64,000 nt of DNA from Thermoproteota archaeon (GTDB taxonomy: Archaea; Thermoproteota; Thermoprotei_A; Sulfolobales; Ignicoccaceae), in assembly GCA_013154085.1 (NCBI GenBank), contig JAADDE010000030.1:1-64000 (forward strand), in the 5' to 3' direction. The first letter of the stretch is position 1. Every line of letters starts with the position of its first letter. The position numbers and the translations under genes are program-made. Below are positions 1-8,508 of the stretch, piece after piece. A model generated the notes under the pieces. That model worked only from the letters and a program-made list of their open reading frames with translations. It did no database searches and was not told where the DNA came from.

Positions 1-602
1 GCGAGAGCGAGAAGGCCATAAGGGAGATCTTCCGCAAGGCGAGGCAGGCCGCGCCGACCATAGTGTTCTTCGACGAGATAGACAGCATCGCCCCCATAAG
101 GGGGATCGGAGCCGACAGCCACGTGACGGAGAGGATAGTAAGTCAGTTGCTCACGGAGATGGACGGAATAGAGAGGTTGGGCAACGTGGTGGTCGTGGCC
201 TCCACTAACAGGCCGGACATGATAGACCCAGCCTTGCTGAGGCCCGGCAGGTTCGACAAGCTGATCTACGTGCCGCCGCCGGACAAGAAGGCTAGGTTCC
301 AGATACTGAAGATACATACGAGGACCATGCCGCTAGACATGGACGTCGACCTAAGGAGGCTGGCCGAAGTGACCGAGGGATACACCGGCGCAGACATTGA
401 GGCCTTGTGCAGGGAAGCCGCTATGGAAGCCATGAGGGAGGACCTGAACACGACTAGAGTATCCATGCGCCACTTCGAGAAGGCGTTAAAGAAGGTAAGA
501 CCGAGCATAACTCCGGAGATGATAAAGTTCTATGAAACCTTCCTAGAGAAGGCCAAGCAGAGGTTCCAGAGGAGGAGCGTAGGGCCGAGCATGTACACGT
601 GA
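1..602 (+). CDS. cdc48: Cdc48/VCP-type AAA ATPase, C-terminal part (cut by window start)
   Basis: The reading frame is open from base 3, so the gene begins outside the window. What is left is the second half of an AAA module: Walker B ([11 protein letters not shown]) near base 66, sensor 1 (ASTNRPD), the arginine-finger stretch (RPGRFD) and the helical lid with [14 protein letters not shown]. The tail is short and ends GPSMYT. In this family two AAA rings use ATP to unfold or extract proteins, often upstream of the proteasome. The match to the D2 domain of Cdc48 is clear, but a related archaeal AAA protein cannot be fully excluded without the N-terminal half. Confidence 0.9.
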   Translation, partial: ESEKAIREIFRKARQAAPTIVFFDEIDSIAPIRGIGADSHVTERIVSQLLTEMDGIERLGNVVVVASTNRPDMIDPALLRPGRFDKLIYVPPPDKKARFQILKIHTRTMPLDMDVDLRRLAEVTEGYTGADIEALCREAAMEAMREDLNTTRVSMRHFEKALKKVRPSITPEMIKFYETFLEKAKQRFQRRSVGPSMYT

Positions 603-614
603 GGTGGTTACAGC

Positions 615-896
615 ATGAGGGCAACTCACAAGACGTGGAAGAGCAAACCGCTCTACCTATCCATATACAACATATTAAGAACTTTGACCTTACTGCAGGG
701 AGGCAAAGAAGTATACCTAAGCGTGGAGGAGATTTATGAGGCTATAAAGAGCGACGCCTCATACAAAGATACCGAAATCAGCATTAACGATATTTTGAAG
801 GCACTGATGGTGCTCGAACTCAACGGTTTGATAAAGACCATGAGCAACGGGGAGGACGTCAGAAGGCTCAGCGTCTCCCTGCTCCTACCCGAATAA
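615..896 (+). CDS. Small winged-helix-like protein of unknown function (93 aa)
   Basis: A 93-residue basic protein starting ATG 12 nt after the cdc48 stop, so probably co-transcribed with it. The order of predicted helices, with a segment ending [16 protein letters not shown] followed by a short charged hairpin, looks like a winged-helix fold such as those in archaeal regulators or complex subunits. No catalytic residues or metal ligands are visible. I do not recognise the family; a DNA-binding or adaptor role is inference only. Confidence 0.6.
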   Translation: MRATHKTWKSKPLYLSIYNILRTLTLLQGGKEVYLSVEEIYEAIKSDASYKDTEISINDILKALMVLELNGLIKTMSNGEDVRRLSVSLLLPE

Positions 897-928
897 AGGC
901 TACGTCGGGAACTAGCAAGGGTGCTGGA

Positions 929-1981
929 ATGGGAGTTACAGCGCTCCGCGAGCTAATACCTAACAGTTGCAAAAAGAGCGTGGACCTTAAGGGGCTGTCG
1001 GGCAAGTCGGTGGCTCTGGACGCTTACAACGCCCTCTACCAGTTCTTGGCTGCCATAAGGGGCGAGGACGGAAAGCCCCTCATGGACTCCCGCGGCCGCG
1101 TCACGAGCCATTTGGCCGGACTCTTCTACCGCACCATAAATTTACTGGAGCACGGAATCAAGGTAGCCTACGTTTTCGATGGCAAGCCTCCCTCACTGAA
1201 ACAAGAAGAAATAAAGAAAAGAATAAAGATAAAGGAGGAGGCAGAGAAGAAGTACGAAGAGGCAGTCAAGAGGGGAGACGTGGAAGAGGCTAGGAAATAC
1301 GCTCAAATGTCGTCAAAGCTGAGCAGAGAAATGGTCGAGGAAGCTAAGAGGTTGCTGGACGCTATGGGCGTGCCGTGGGTCCAAGCGCCCAGCGAGGGCG
1401 AGGCTCAAGCGGCCTATATGGCCTCTAAGGGCGACGTGTGGGCTTCAGCTAGCCAAGATTACGACTCTCTGCTCTTCGGCTCCCCCAGGCTGGTGAGGAA
1501 CCTAACGATTACCGGAAGGAGGAAACTCCCGCAAAAGAACGTCTATGTGGAGGTCAAGCCCGAAGTAATAGAGCTCGACTGCGTCCTAAAAGAGCTCGGA
1601 ATTTCGAGAGAACAGCTCGTGGCCGCCGCTGTGTTGATTGGTACCGACTTCAACAAGGGTATAAAGGGCATAGGTCCCAAGACTGCCTTGAGGTATATAA
1701 AAAGCTACGGTAGCTTGGAGAAAGTCCTTAAAGCTTTAGGTGTGGACGATCCTGAGGAATTCAAAAAAGCATACGAACTGTTTCTCAACCCCGAGGTTAC
1801 GGACAACTACAGACTGGAGTGGCGGAAGCCCAACGTTAAGGAAATAATCGAGATTTTGGTTTATCAGCACGATTTTAACGAGGAGAGAGTGAAAAAGGCA
1901 CTAGAACGCCTTATGAAGGCGTGGAAGGAGAAGATAGGGAGCAAACAATCGACTCTCGACATGTTCTTCCGCAAGCGTTAG
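929..1981 (+). CDS. fen: Flap endonuclease 1 (FEN1)
   Basis: Structure-specific 5' nuclease that removes flaps during Okazaki fragment maturation and repair. The 350 residues match the usual archaeal length. Visible are the N-domain ([11 protein letters not shown]), the FDGKPP motif, the internal acidic block ([10 protein letters not shown], then [10 protein letters not shown]) that binds Mg2+, the helix-hairpin-helix region ([11 protein letters not shown] near residue 250) and a C-terminal PCNA-binding box QSTLDMFF at residues 340-347. It starts ATG and lies just before DNA polymerase B, a sensible replication pairing. PCNA itself is encoded about 38 kb away at 39688. Confidence 0.97.
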   Translation: MGVTALRELIPNSCKKSVDLKGLSGKSVALDAYNALYQFLAAIRGEDGKPLMDSRGRVTSHLAGLFYRTINLLEHGIKVAYVFDGKPPSLKQEEIKKRIKIKEEAEKKYEEAVKRGDVEEARKYAQMSSKLSREMVEEAKRLLDAMGVPWVQAPSEGEAQAAYMASKGDVWASASQDYDSLLFGSPRLVRNLTITGRRKLPQKNVYVEVKPEVIELDCVLKELGISREQLVAAAVLIGTDFNKGIKGIGPKTALRYIKSYGSLEKVLKALGVDDPEEFKKAYELFLNPEVTDNYRLEWRKPNVKEIIEILVYQHDFNEERVKKALERLMKAWKEKIGSKQSTLDMFFRKR

Positions 1982-2033
1982 GGGCCCAGTTTATCAACAC
2001 GGCTAGAACCTAGATGCCCTACGGGGCGCTAGC

Positions 2034-4787
2034 TTGAAGAAGCCGCGGAGAGGACCGACGTTGTTCGATTTCCTAAACGGCAAAAACAACAATACGAAGG
2101 GCAAAGTACATAACAATTCCAAGGACGGCGTCAAGAAAAGCACGGGAAGCGCTGTTGCAGAGCCCTCAAACGTAGAGGGTATGGTTAGAGTAATAGTAAG
2201 CAAGAAGATAAACATAAGTTATCAGAAGTTCTTAAATTCGGGTAGCCGCGATTATACCTCGTTGCTCAAGCCGCCCAATGAGGCAAGGGAAGGTAAAGAG
2301 TACTATCTGCTTCAAGTGGTCTACGACGGAAAGAGAGGGAAGGCCGTCCTACTTCTATATGATGAGGATTCGCATGAAGTGGTTGAGTGGGCCGACACAT
2401 ACGGCCACAAGCCCTACTTCCTTACGGACTCTCCTCCCGAGGAGGTCAGGAAGCTTGGGATACACAAACACAAGAGCTTTGCCGGGATGGAAGTCATATA
2501 CAGATACGACTTACTATACTTCACGAGAAGGAAGCTCACCAGAATTTATACAACAGACCCCCTGGCCGTACGGGAGCTTAGGACCAAGCTCCCGCGGGTA
2601 TGGGAAGCCAAGATCCGCTATCACGACAACTATACGTACGACTTAGGTCTGATACCTACCCTAAAGTATAAGGTAAAGAAGAACAAGCTGTTGCCCGTAC
2701 CCCACAAAGTAACAATGGAAGAGGTAGAGAAGGTCCTAAAGGCGTTTGAGGATGAAAGTGAAGAGTTCAAGGAAATGGCCGTCTCTTGGATACCCATCTT
2801 CGAAGCGCCGCCCCCGCACGTAAAGGCCATAGCAGTAGACATAGAGGTGTACACCCCATCGATCGGAAGGATACCCGACGCCGAAACCGCGCCATATCCG
2901 GTAATCTCAGTCGCTCTCGCGAGCAACGACGGCCTCAAGAAAGTTTTGGTGCTGATGAGGGAAGATTTGAAGCTCGATAAGCGCCAGCTCGAGGAGTTGA
3001 GAAAAGGCGAGTACGAGGTAGAGTTCTACGACTCCGAAAAGGCGTTGATAATGGAGGTAATGAGAATAATTAGAGACTATCCAGTTTTGCTGACGTACAA
3101 CGGCGACAACTTCGACTTGCTTTACTTGTTTAACAGAGCCTTGTGGCTGGGCATACCGAGGGAAATGATAATATTCATAAAGGGTAACGACAAGTTTGAG
3201 ATAAAACACGGAATACACATCGACTTGTACCGCTTCTACGACATAGCCGCAATAAAGACATATGCGTTCGGCAACAAGTACAAAGAAGTAAACTTGGACG
3301 CGGTGGCCAGCGCCCTGCTGGGCGAGCATAAGGTTCAGCTAACTAAGTCGATAAGCGAGCTCAACTACTTTGAACTGGCTCACTACAACTTTAGGGACGC
3401 CAAACTAACTCTGAACCTATTTACCTTCGGCGACTACTTGCCTTGGAAATTAATGGTCCTCGTCGCAAGGATTTCCAAGCTGGGCATCGAAGATCTGACG
3501 AGGAAGCAAGTCTCGGCGTGGATCAAGAACCTCTTCTTCTGGGAGCATAGGAGGCGGAAATACTTAATTCCCAACAAAGAAGATATAACGGCGCTCAAGG
3601 GTCAAGTCAAGAGCGCTGCCACAATAAAAGGGAAGAGCTACCAAGGCGCATTCGTCTTCGAGCCCAGCGCCGGAATATTCTTCAACGTAGTGGTGCTAGA
3701 CTTCGCTTCGCTGTATCCGACTATAATAAAGCAGTACAATATAAGCTACGAGACCGTAAACCCGCCGTCCAACGTCAACTGTAAGGACTACTACGTGGTA
3801 CCGGAGCTGGGCCACCGCATATGCAAGGACGTCGAGGGGATAACGTCCCAGCTAGTCGGACTATTAAGGGACTACAGGGTGAAGATATATAAGAAGAAAG
3901 CGAAGGACAAAAACTTGGATAATAAAGCTAAAGAATGGTACAACACAGTCCAAGCAGCAATGAAGGTGTACATAAACGCGTCCTACGGCGTCCTTGGAGC
4001 GGAGAGCTTCGAACTTTACTGCCCTCCTGCTGCGGAGAGCATAACCGCATACGGCAGATATGCTATAAAGAGCACTATGGAATATGCAAAGAGACAAAAG
4101 ATAGTCGTCCTCTATGGCGATACGGACTCGATGTTCCTTTGGGACCCACCAAGGGAGCTACTGGACAACATCATAGACTGGGTGAAAGATAAGTTCGGGT
4201 TGGAGATAGAGATAGACAAGACGTACCGCTTCGTAGCGTTCACCGGGTTAAAGAAGAACTATATCGGTGTCTATCCCAGCGACGACATAGACGTTAAAGG
4301 ACTGCTGGGGAAGAAGAGGAACACACCACAGTTCGTCAAGAACGCCTTCGCGGAGATGATCAATATGATCAGAACTTCGAGAACGCCCGAAGAGGTAGTC
4401 GAAACGCGCGAGAAAGTGAAGAACTTGGTGAGGGAACTATATACAAATCTGAGGAGGCAGTACTACGACTTAGACGAGCTGGCCTTCCACATGCAGTTAA
4501 CTAAGCCAATAGAGTCATACACGAAGAACATGCCACAGCACGTCAAGGCGGCGAAGATGCTGGCCCGCTTCGGCCTCCAGCTCAACCAGGGAGACGTGGT
4601 GGCCTTCGTTAAGGTTAAGGGGCCAGAGGGGGTGAAGCCGGTCCAACTGGCCAAGTTACCCGAAGTTGACGTAGAAAAATATTATGAAGCGATAGAATCT
4701 ACGCTAGGCCAGATACTTAGGGCGTTCAGCCTGGACGCGGCTTCACTGAGCGGCACCACGAAGCTTTTGAGCTTCTTGGTCAAGTGA
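2034..4787 (+). CDS. polB: Family B DNA polymerase (Dpo1/PolB1 type)
   Basis: Replicative polymerase with proofreading, 917 residues. Starts with TTG at 2034; the N-terminus carries TLFDFL (residues 9-14), like the TLFD start of Sulfolobus Dpo1. Exonuclease motifs are intact: Exo I AVDIEVYTP (about 266), Exo II YNGDNFDLLY (about 355), Exo III YNFRDAKLT (about 452). Polymerase motifs are intact: A DFASLYPTI (about 556), B KVYINASYGVLG (about 644), C YGDTDSMF (about 694). No intein is present at motifs A-C, a common insertion site in archaeal polymerases. It follows fen by 52 nt and its stop nearly touches the convergent creatininase gene. Confidence 0.97.
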   Translation: MKKPRRGPTLFDFLNGKNNNTKGKVHNNSKDGVKKSTGSAVAEPSNVEGMVRVIVSKKINISYQKFLNSGSRDYTSLLKPPNEAREGKEYYLLQVVYDGKRGKAVLLLYDEDSHEVVEWADTYGHKPYFLTDSPPEEVRKLGIHKHKSFAGMEVIYRYDLLYFTRRKLTRIYTTDPLAVRELRTKLPRVWEAKIRYHDNYTYDLGLIPTLKYKVKKNKLLPVPHKVTMEEVEKVLKAFEDESEEFKEMAVSWIPIFEAPPPHVKAIAVDIEVYTPSIGRIPDAETAPYPVISVALASNDGLKKVLVLMREDLKLDKRQLEELRKGEYEVEFYDSEKALIMEVMRIIRDYPVLLTYNGDNFDLLYLFNRALWLGIPREMIIFIKGNDKFEIKHGIHIDLYRFYDIAAIKTYAFGNKYKEVNLDAVASALLGEHKVQLTKSISELNYFELAHYNFRDAKLTLNLFTFGDYLPWKLMVLVARISKLGIEDLTRKQVSAWIKNLFFWEHRRRKYLIPNKEDITALKGQVKSAATIKGKSYQGAFVFEPSAGIFFNVVVLDFASLYPTIIKQYNISYETVNPPSNVNCKDYYVVPELGHRICKDVEGITSQLVGLLRDYRVKIYKKKAKDKNLDNKAKEWYNTVQAAMKVYINASYGVLGAESFELYCPPAAESITAYGRYAIKSTMEYAKRQKIVVLYGDTDSMFLWDPPRELLDNIIDWVKDKFGLEIEIDKTYRFVAFTGLKKNYIGVYPSDDIDVKGLLGKKRNTPQFVKNAFAEMINMIRTSRTPEEVVETREKVKNLVRELYTNLRRQYYDLDELAFHMQLTKPIESYTKNMPQHVKAAKMLARFGLQLNQGDVVAFVKVKGPEGVKPVQLAKLPEVDVEKYYEAIESTLGQILRAFSLDAASLSGTTKLLSFLVK

Positions 4788-4788
4788 C

Positions 4789-5586
4789 CTACTCGATGCC
4801 TATTTCTTCCTCCTCAAGCTCCTTTGCGATCGTTTCTGCCAAGCGTTCTGCTATAATTTCGAGCAACCTCTCGCCGGCTTCCTTGGAAGCCCTCCTAGGG
4901 TCTCCCAAGTATCCCTCGGCAAACGTCATGCGAACCTCAGATAAGCTCTTCAGCAGTTTTCTGTCCTTCGGTTCTACCGGCTCCACTCCTCTTAGGTCTA
5001 CGCATTCCTCACAAATTGCCATGATCATGCTGGTCTCTATCTCGCACGCGTGCAAAGGCATCGTTCCGAACAGCTCCAAGAACACTTCCTTCGGGACCGC
5101 GTCCCACCACGAGAGGAATCCTACCTTGATGCCGGGAGAGAGCCTCAGTAAGGCCTCTTTGACGGCCACCTCGAGGGGCTCTTTGTTTCCGCCGTGTCCG
5201 TTGATTATTAAGATTCTGGAGATCCTCGGGGAAGGCAAGGTCGTGAGTATGTCCTCGACGTACTTGGACAGCGTGTGGGGATCTATGCTGACGGTGCCGT
5301 CCAAGTGTCGGAGGGACCAAGTGTAGCCGTACCACACCGGAGGTAGCAGGCCTACGTCGAACCCTCTTTGGGAGAGCTTGGACCCAACCCTTCTCGCCAC
5401 CTCCTGCGCTATTATAGTATCAGTCCCCAAGGGCAGGTGGTTGCCGTGACGCTCTATCGCCCCCGAAGGTAGTATCACGAGGTCCAGCTTTTCGATGCGG
5501 TTCGGAGGCGTGAGAGCCAAGTCGATTACCTTGCCCAACCTACCACCAAAAGGACGGGTGGCTACCGACAACAAAAAATTAGCCAC
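4789..5586 (-). CDS. Creatininase-family amidohydrolase
   Basis: 265 residues, GTG start. The family signature is complete: GAIERHGNHLPLGTDT supplies the Glu, His and Asp metal ligands, NGHGGNKEP follows near the middle, and HACEIETS gives the second His and Glu. The C-terminus has the usual GYLGDPRRASKEAGE segment. Members hydrolyse small cyclic or linear amides (creatinine, FAPy intermediates in deazaflavin and riboflavin synthesis). In archaea the ArfB-like formamide hydrolase is a likely relative, but the substrate cannot be read from the sequence. The upstream secreted-protein gene overlaps its start by 8 nt, suggesting one transcript. Confidence 0.88.
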   Translation of the reverse strand: MANFLLSVATRPFGGRLGKVIDLALTPPNRIEKLDLVILPSGAIERHGNHLPLGTDTIIAQEVARRVGSKLSQRGFDVGLLPPVWYGYTWSLRHLDGTVSIDPHTLSKYVEDILTTLPSPRISRILIINGHGGNKEPLEVAVKEALLRLSPGIKVGFLSWWDAVPKEVFLELFGTMPLHACEIETSMIMAICEECVDLRGVEPVEPKDRKLLKSLSEVRMTFAEGYLGDPRRASKEAGERLLEIIAERLAETIAKELEEEEIGIE

Positions 5587-6673
5587 AAGCAGCTACGTCC
5601 TCCAGCGCCACTACCTTGCCGTCGCACAGTATCTTGAAGTGTATGTTTCCGCTTTCACCTATCTTCTTGAGCAATGTCCAGAACTCGGGCACGTTCTTGA
5701 ACGCAATCCCTTGTAACGTAGCGTTCATCCGAACTCTATCGCTGGCGACGAGAGTCAATTTCATCATGAACTCATCTGAAGGTAGCAAGTATTGAGCCAA
5801 GTCGGTGGCGTTCAGCGGTCTTAGGAGGACTTCCGTCCTTCTCTTGATCTCTTCGTACGTCGTCGTGTTGGTGTAGATCCCCGTTGCTGATACTTTTAGC
5901 GTGAAGAGCGTCATCAGCTCGTTATCGATCTTCTTCAGCTTTGCGGTGAGTAGCGCCTCACCGTCTATCTTGCGGACTACGTTGTCGGTTAAGTTGAATA
6001 AGTTCAGCATATTAGACGGTGCAAATCCTAGGCCGTTAACATAGTTAAGAATCTTCTCCTTTGTGCCCCTCACGGTGGCTTCAAACGTAACCTTGGACAC
6101 GGGCGGCATCTTGCGGCCGCTGACCTCATATTCCAGCTTGACCAGCTCCAGACCCATCTCTTCTATCTGTTTCTCTATTTTCGGAATAGTCGCTTTCAAC
6201 AAGTTCTGTACGGTCACCTTAGGTGCGGGGAGCTCTACGAAACCGCTCAGAGTCAAGTTGCCATAGCCCTCTTCTTTGTTTATGTACGATTTAACGACGA
6301 CATCCATATTCCTTACGAAGAACAGCGCAATCAGCGCAGACCCTCTAACACGGGCGCTGAGCTCCGCCACCTTGGGATCGTTCAGTATGCTGAAGACGAC
6401 CTTTGCTTGGCCCCTCTTTATGAGGGAGTTTTTCAGCAACAGCTCGCTCGAGGCTTTGAAAAGCTCCTTGACCCGCCCTTCTTCAGCCATCAGCTTGTCC
6501 TCGAGGGCGAGGGACCCGTTGGCGACGTTGACCCCCAGTCCGCTGAGCGGAACTTCGGTGCCGTTTACCACCACTTCCTTCAAGACTACTCTGTCTCCCT
6601 GCAGGATCAGCGTTACCAAGGCCGATGCCAGCGCTAGCGAAGACATCAGGAGCACGGCCACTGAGCTCTTCAT
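5579..6673 (-). CDS. Exported protein of unknown function (about 364 aa)
   Basis: I place the start at ATG 6673 (MKSSVAVLLMSS), giving a typical signal peptide or membrane anchor directly at the N-terminus; a longer form from TTG 6700 would bury it. A TATA-like tttatttt lies near 6708-6716. The rest is rich in alternating beta strands and N-x-S/T sites, with several blocks of the form 'LLKxxIPKIEKQIEEMGLELV', suggesting repeated alpha/beta units on the outside of the cell membrane. No known domain is recognised. It overlaps the creatininase gene by 8 nt. Function unknown. Confidence 0.7.
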   Translation of the reverse strand: MKSSVAVLLMSSLALASALVTLILQGDRVVLKEVVVNGTEVPLSGLGVNVANGSLALEDKLMAEEGRVKELFKASSELLLKNSLIKRGQAKVVFSILNDPKVAELSARVRGSALIALFFVRNMDVVVKSYINKEEGYGNLTLSGFVELPAPKVTVQNLLKATIPKIEKQIEEMGLELVKLEYEVSGRKMPPVSKVTFEATVRGTKEKILNYVNGLGFAPSNMLNLFNLTDNVVRKIDGEALLTAKLKKIDNELMTLFTLKVSATGIYTNTTTYEEIKRRTEVLLRPLNATDLAQYLLPSDEFMMKLTLVASDRVRMNATLQGIAFKNVPEFWTLLKKIGESGNIHFKILCDGKVVALEDVAACG

Positions 6674-6720
6674 CGTTGGTACCCCGCACCACTCTGCCAA
6701 AGCTGAAAATAAACTAAGCC

Positions 6721-7392
6721 TTGTACACTCTCCGAGGGGTAATGAAGGCAGCTCTGCTCGAGTTCGAGTATATGAATTCCCTTGTTCAAGAACTAAAGTC
6801 GAAGGGCTATGAGGTAATTCGCACCACTCCCGAGAAGAGCCTCTACGCGTTCTGGAGCGGTCTGGTAGATCTCGCGGTGGTGTCTTCTGTAGCGGCCTCT
6901 TCTCTGGCCCTAGAGCCTTGCCTGACGTGCCCTGCAGTCTACAGCATTGGTGAGGTAGAAAATGTAAAGCTGATAATCAAGAAAATGAGAAACAAGCTGA
7001 GGTTGTGGGTAACCCCGAAGTCGTATACCGGCAGGGCGCTCGCGAAGTGGTTCTTGATGAGGAGGGGGATAAAGTTCGTATACACCGGCAATCGCGAGGA
7101 GGCCGACGCGGTGGTGCTGATAGGGGACGAAGCCCGGGAGGTTGGCGACGGAGTAGACTTGGGAAAGGCTTGGTACGAGGCCCACGCGCTCCCCCTGGTA
7201 TATGCCGTCACGCTGAGCAGAAGGCCGGAGCGGATAGACGTGAGATACGTCTGGAGGAAGGTGAGGGTGACGCCCCTCATAGAGGTCATAGAGGGCTATA
7301 TCGCGACGGTTAAGGAGCTCAGAGACTACTGGGTGAGGCCTCCGTTGCCCCCACGCGGCCTCCTGGGCCTGCTACTGCGGTCGCTGAAGTGA
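6721..7392 (+). CDS. mqnA: MqnA-like protein (chorismate dehydratase family)
   Basis: 223 residues with a periplasmic-binding-protein-like fold. The middle LWVTPKSYTGRALAKWFL corresponds to the conserved 'x-S-x-T-S-x-x-L' region of MqnA, and ADAVVLIGDEA followed by DLGKAWYEAHALPLVYAV fits the family's core. MqnA removes water from chorismate in the first step of the futalosine route to menaquinone. The N-terminus is shorter and more diverged than in bacterial MqnA, so a changed substrate is possible. An internal ATG at 6742 (MKAALLEFEY) is the better start by family comparison. Its 3' end overlaps the convergent decarboxylase gene by 67 nt. MqnC and MqnD homologues elsewhere in the window support the assignment. 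Confidence 0.68.
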   Translation: MYTLRGVMKAALLEFEYMNSLVQELKSKGYEVIRTTPEKSLYAFWSGLVDLAVVSSVAASSLALEPCLTCPAVYSIGEVENVKLIIKKMRNKLRLWVTPKSYTGRALAKWFLMRRGIKFVYTGNREEADAVVLIGDEAREVGDGVDLGKAWYEAHALPLVYAVTLSRRPERIDVRYVWRKVRVTPLIEVIEGYIATVKELRDYWVRPPLPPRGLLGLLLRSLK

Positions 7393-7766
7393 ACGGTGTA
7401 GTCCTCCGGTTGCAGTTTCTCGACTATCAGATGGAAGGCCCTCCACGGGTCCCCCTTCTCTCCGCACGTATATACGTCAACCGTCGCGTACTCGTAGTCC
7501 GGCCAAGTGTGGATAGTTATGTGGCTCTCCAGCACGAGTGCCATTACCGACACCCCGCCGTGGTAGCCCGTGAACTTCCACGACCGGAGCTCCACCACCT
7601 TCATGTTCGCAATCTCGGCAGCCTCGCGCACCAATTCCCTAAGGAAGTCTTCGTCCCAGAGCTTGGAGGGCTCCACGCCGTAGAGGTTCCCATAGACGTG
7701 CCGTCCCACTATCCTGTCGCCGGGCTTGTTCGTAAGCTCGTTAGCTAGGTCGAGCGCTCCCATCAT
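7326..7766 (-). CDS. speD: S-adenosylmethionine decarboxylase-family proenzyme (AdoMetDC or crenarchaeal ArgDC)
   Basis: Pyruvoyl enzyme made as a 146-residue proenzyme. Visible are the self-cleavage site at LESHITIHTWP (cleavage before the Ser gives the pyruvoyl group), the YHGGVSVMALV strand and the catalytic Cys in DVYTCGE. In Crenarchaeota a paralogue of this family works as arginine decarboxylase; the sequence alone does not tell me which one this is. Either role leads into polyamine synthesis. The C-terminal tail (DRSSRPRRPRG) is low complexity and is encoded inside the 67-nt overlap with the MqnA-like gene. A TATA-like sequence sits near 7797-7803, about 33 nt before the start. Confidence 0.88.
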   Translation of the reverse strand: MMGALDLANELTNKPGDRIVGRHVYGNLYGVEPSKLWDEDFLRELVREAAEIANMKVVELRSWKFTGYHGGVSVMALVLESHITIHTWPDYEYATVDVYTCGEKGDPWRAFHLIVEKLQPEDYTVHFSDRSSRPRRPRGGNGGLTQ

Positions 7767-7809
7767 TTCCTACCGGGGTCGGCGGCACGCGCTAGGGTTT
7801 AAGGCTTTG

Positions 7810-8394
7810 CTAACGCGGTCCAATCAGCTTCCTATCCACCAGCTCCTTCAGTGCCCTCTTCACGGCCTTCCTTATCCTCCACCGGGCGCCTATGTCGCCG
7901 TAGAGCCTTATCGCGGCCTCCCTTAAACTGCCGGCCCTCACCAGCGTTTCAAGGATTCTTTTATCTTCCTCGTTCAACTCCAAGTATCTCAAGGCAAGTC
8001 TCGCTATTTCTACAGGCTCCAGCCCCATGTAGGGGTCCTTCACGTCGAGCTCTGTCAGCTTTTTCTTCACTTTAAACCTTATTATGGTAACTATATCGTC
8101 GTCGCTTATTTCCCCATACGCCCTCCTCAGTTCTTCGACGAGCTCTGCCTTGCTATCGAACCCGTCTTCCTTGATTTCTTCTTGTGTAATTTCTGAGAGC
8201 TTCTTATATTCCACATCAACGACTTCTGCTACAGCAAAGGGGCGACCCCCTCCATGAAGTATAAGTTCTTTAAATTTGGGTACCCAGCGACCCTTCCGAA
8301 TGGTGGCCGTCTTCTTTCCAGACAGTATCAGATCAACGTATTTTCCTTTAACCATGAGATGCCTTCCCAAGAACTTTTTTCTGCCCCGCTCCAT
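7810..8394 (-). CDS. ASCH-domain protein with C-terminal helical domain
   Basis: 194 residues. The first 105 or so form an ASCH (PUA-like beta barrel) domain: LMVKGKYVDLILSGKKTATI, then a V-A-E-V-V-DVEYKKLSEIT stretch, typical of RNA-binding or cytidine-amidohydrolase-like ASCH proteins. The last 70 residues are helical with a likely helix-turn-helix (SLREAAIRLYGDIGARWRIR). The fusion suggests an RNA- or DNA-binding regulator, which is inference. It lies downstream of hemC on the same strand, with a GC-rich hairpin (8422-8447) in the 114-nt gap. Confidence 0.8.
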   Translation of the reverse strand: MERGRKKFLGRHLMVKGKYVDLILSGKKTATIRKGRWVPKFKELILHGGGRPFAVAEVVDVEYKKLSEITQEEIKEDGFDSKAELVEELRRAYGEISDDDIVTIIRFKVKKKLTELDVKDPYMGLEPVEIARLALRYLELNEEDKRILETLVRAGSLREAAIRLYGDIGARWRIRKAVKRALKELVDRKLIGPR

Positions 8395-8421
8395 TCCTCC
8401 CAGCCCGGCGATGACTGTTCA

Positions 8422-8447
8422 GGCCGGCCCTTCAATAGGGGCCGGCC
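8422..8447. repeat. Perfect 9-bp inverted repeat (hairpin) between hemC and ASCH gene
   Basis: GGCCGGCCC at 8422-8430 pairs exactly with GGGCCGGCC at 8439-8447 across an 8-nt loop. It sits 28 nt before the ASCH start and 62 nt after the hemC stop. No T-run follows it on either strand, so a simple terminator is not obvious; an RNA hairpin or operator is possible. Confidence 0.6.
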
Positions 8448-8508
8448 GCGCCGAAGGAGAACCGTGTGGAGGGGCCAAAGCGAGGAGCCTCGGCCCTAGC
8501 GAACTTCC

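Noticed and set aside
8401-8430. C/D-box small RNA next to the hemC/ASCH hairpin
   Set aside because: A GATGA-like stretch occurs at 8410-8415 but no matching D box (CTGA) or second C'/D' pair follows at proper spacing.
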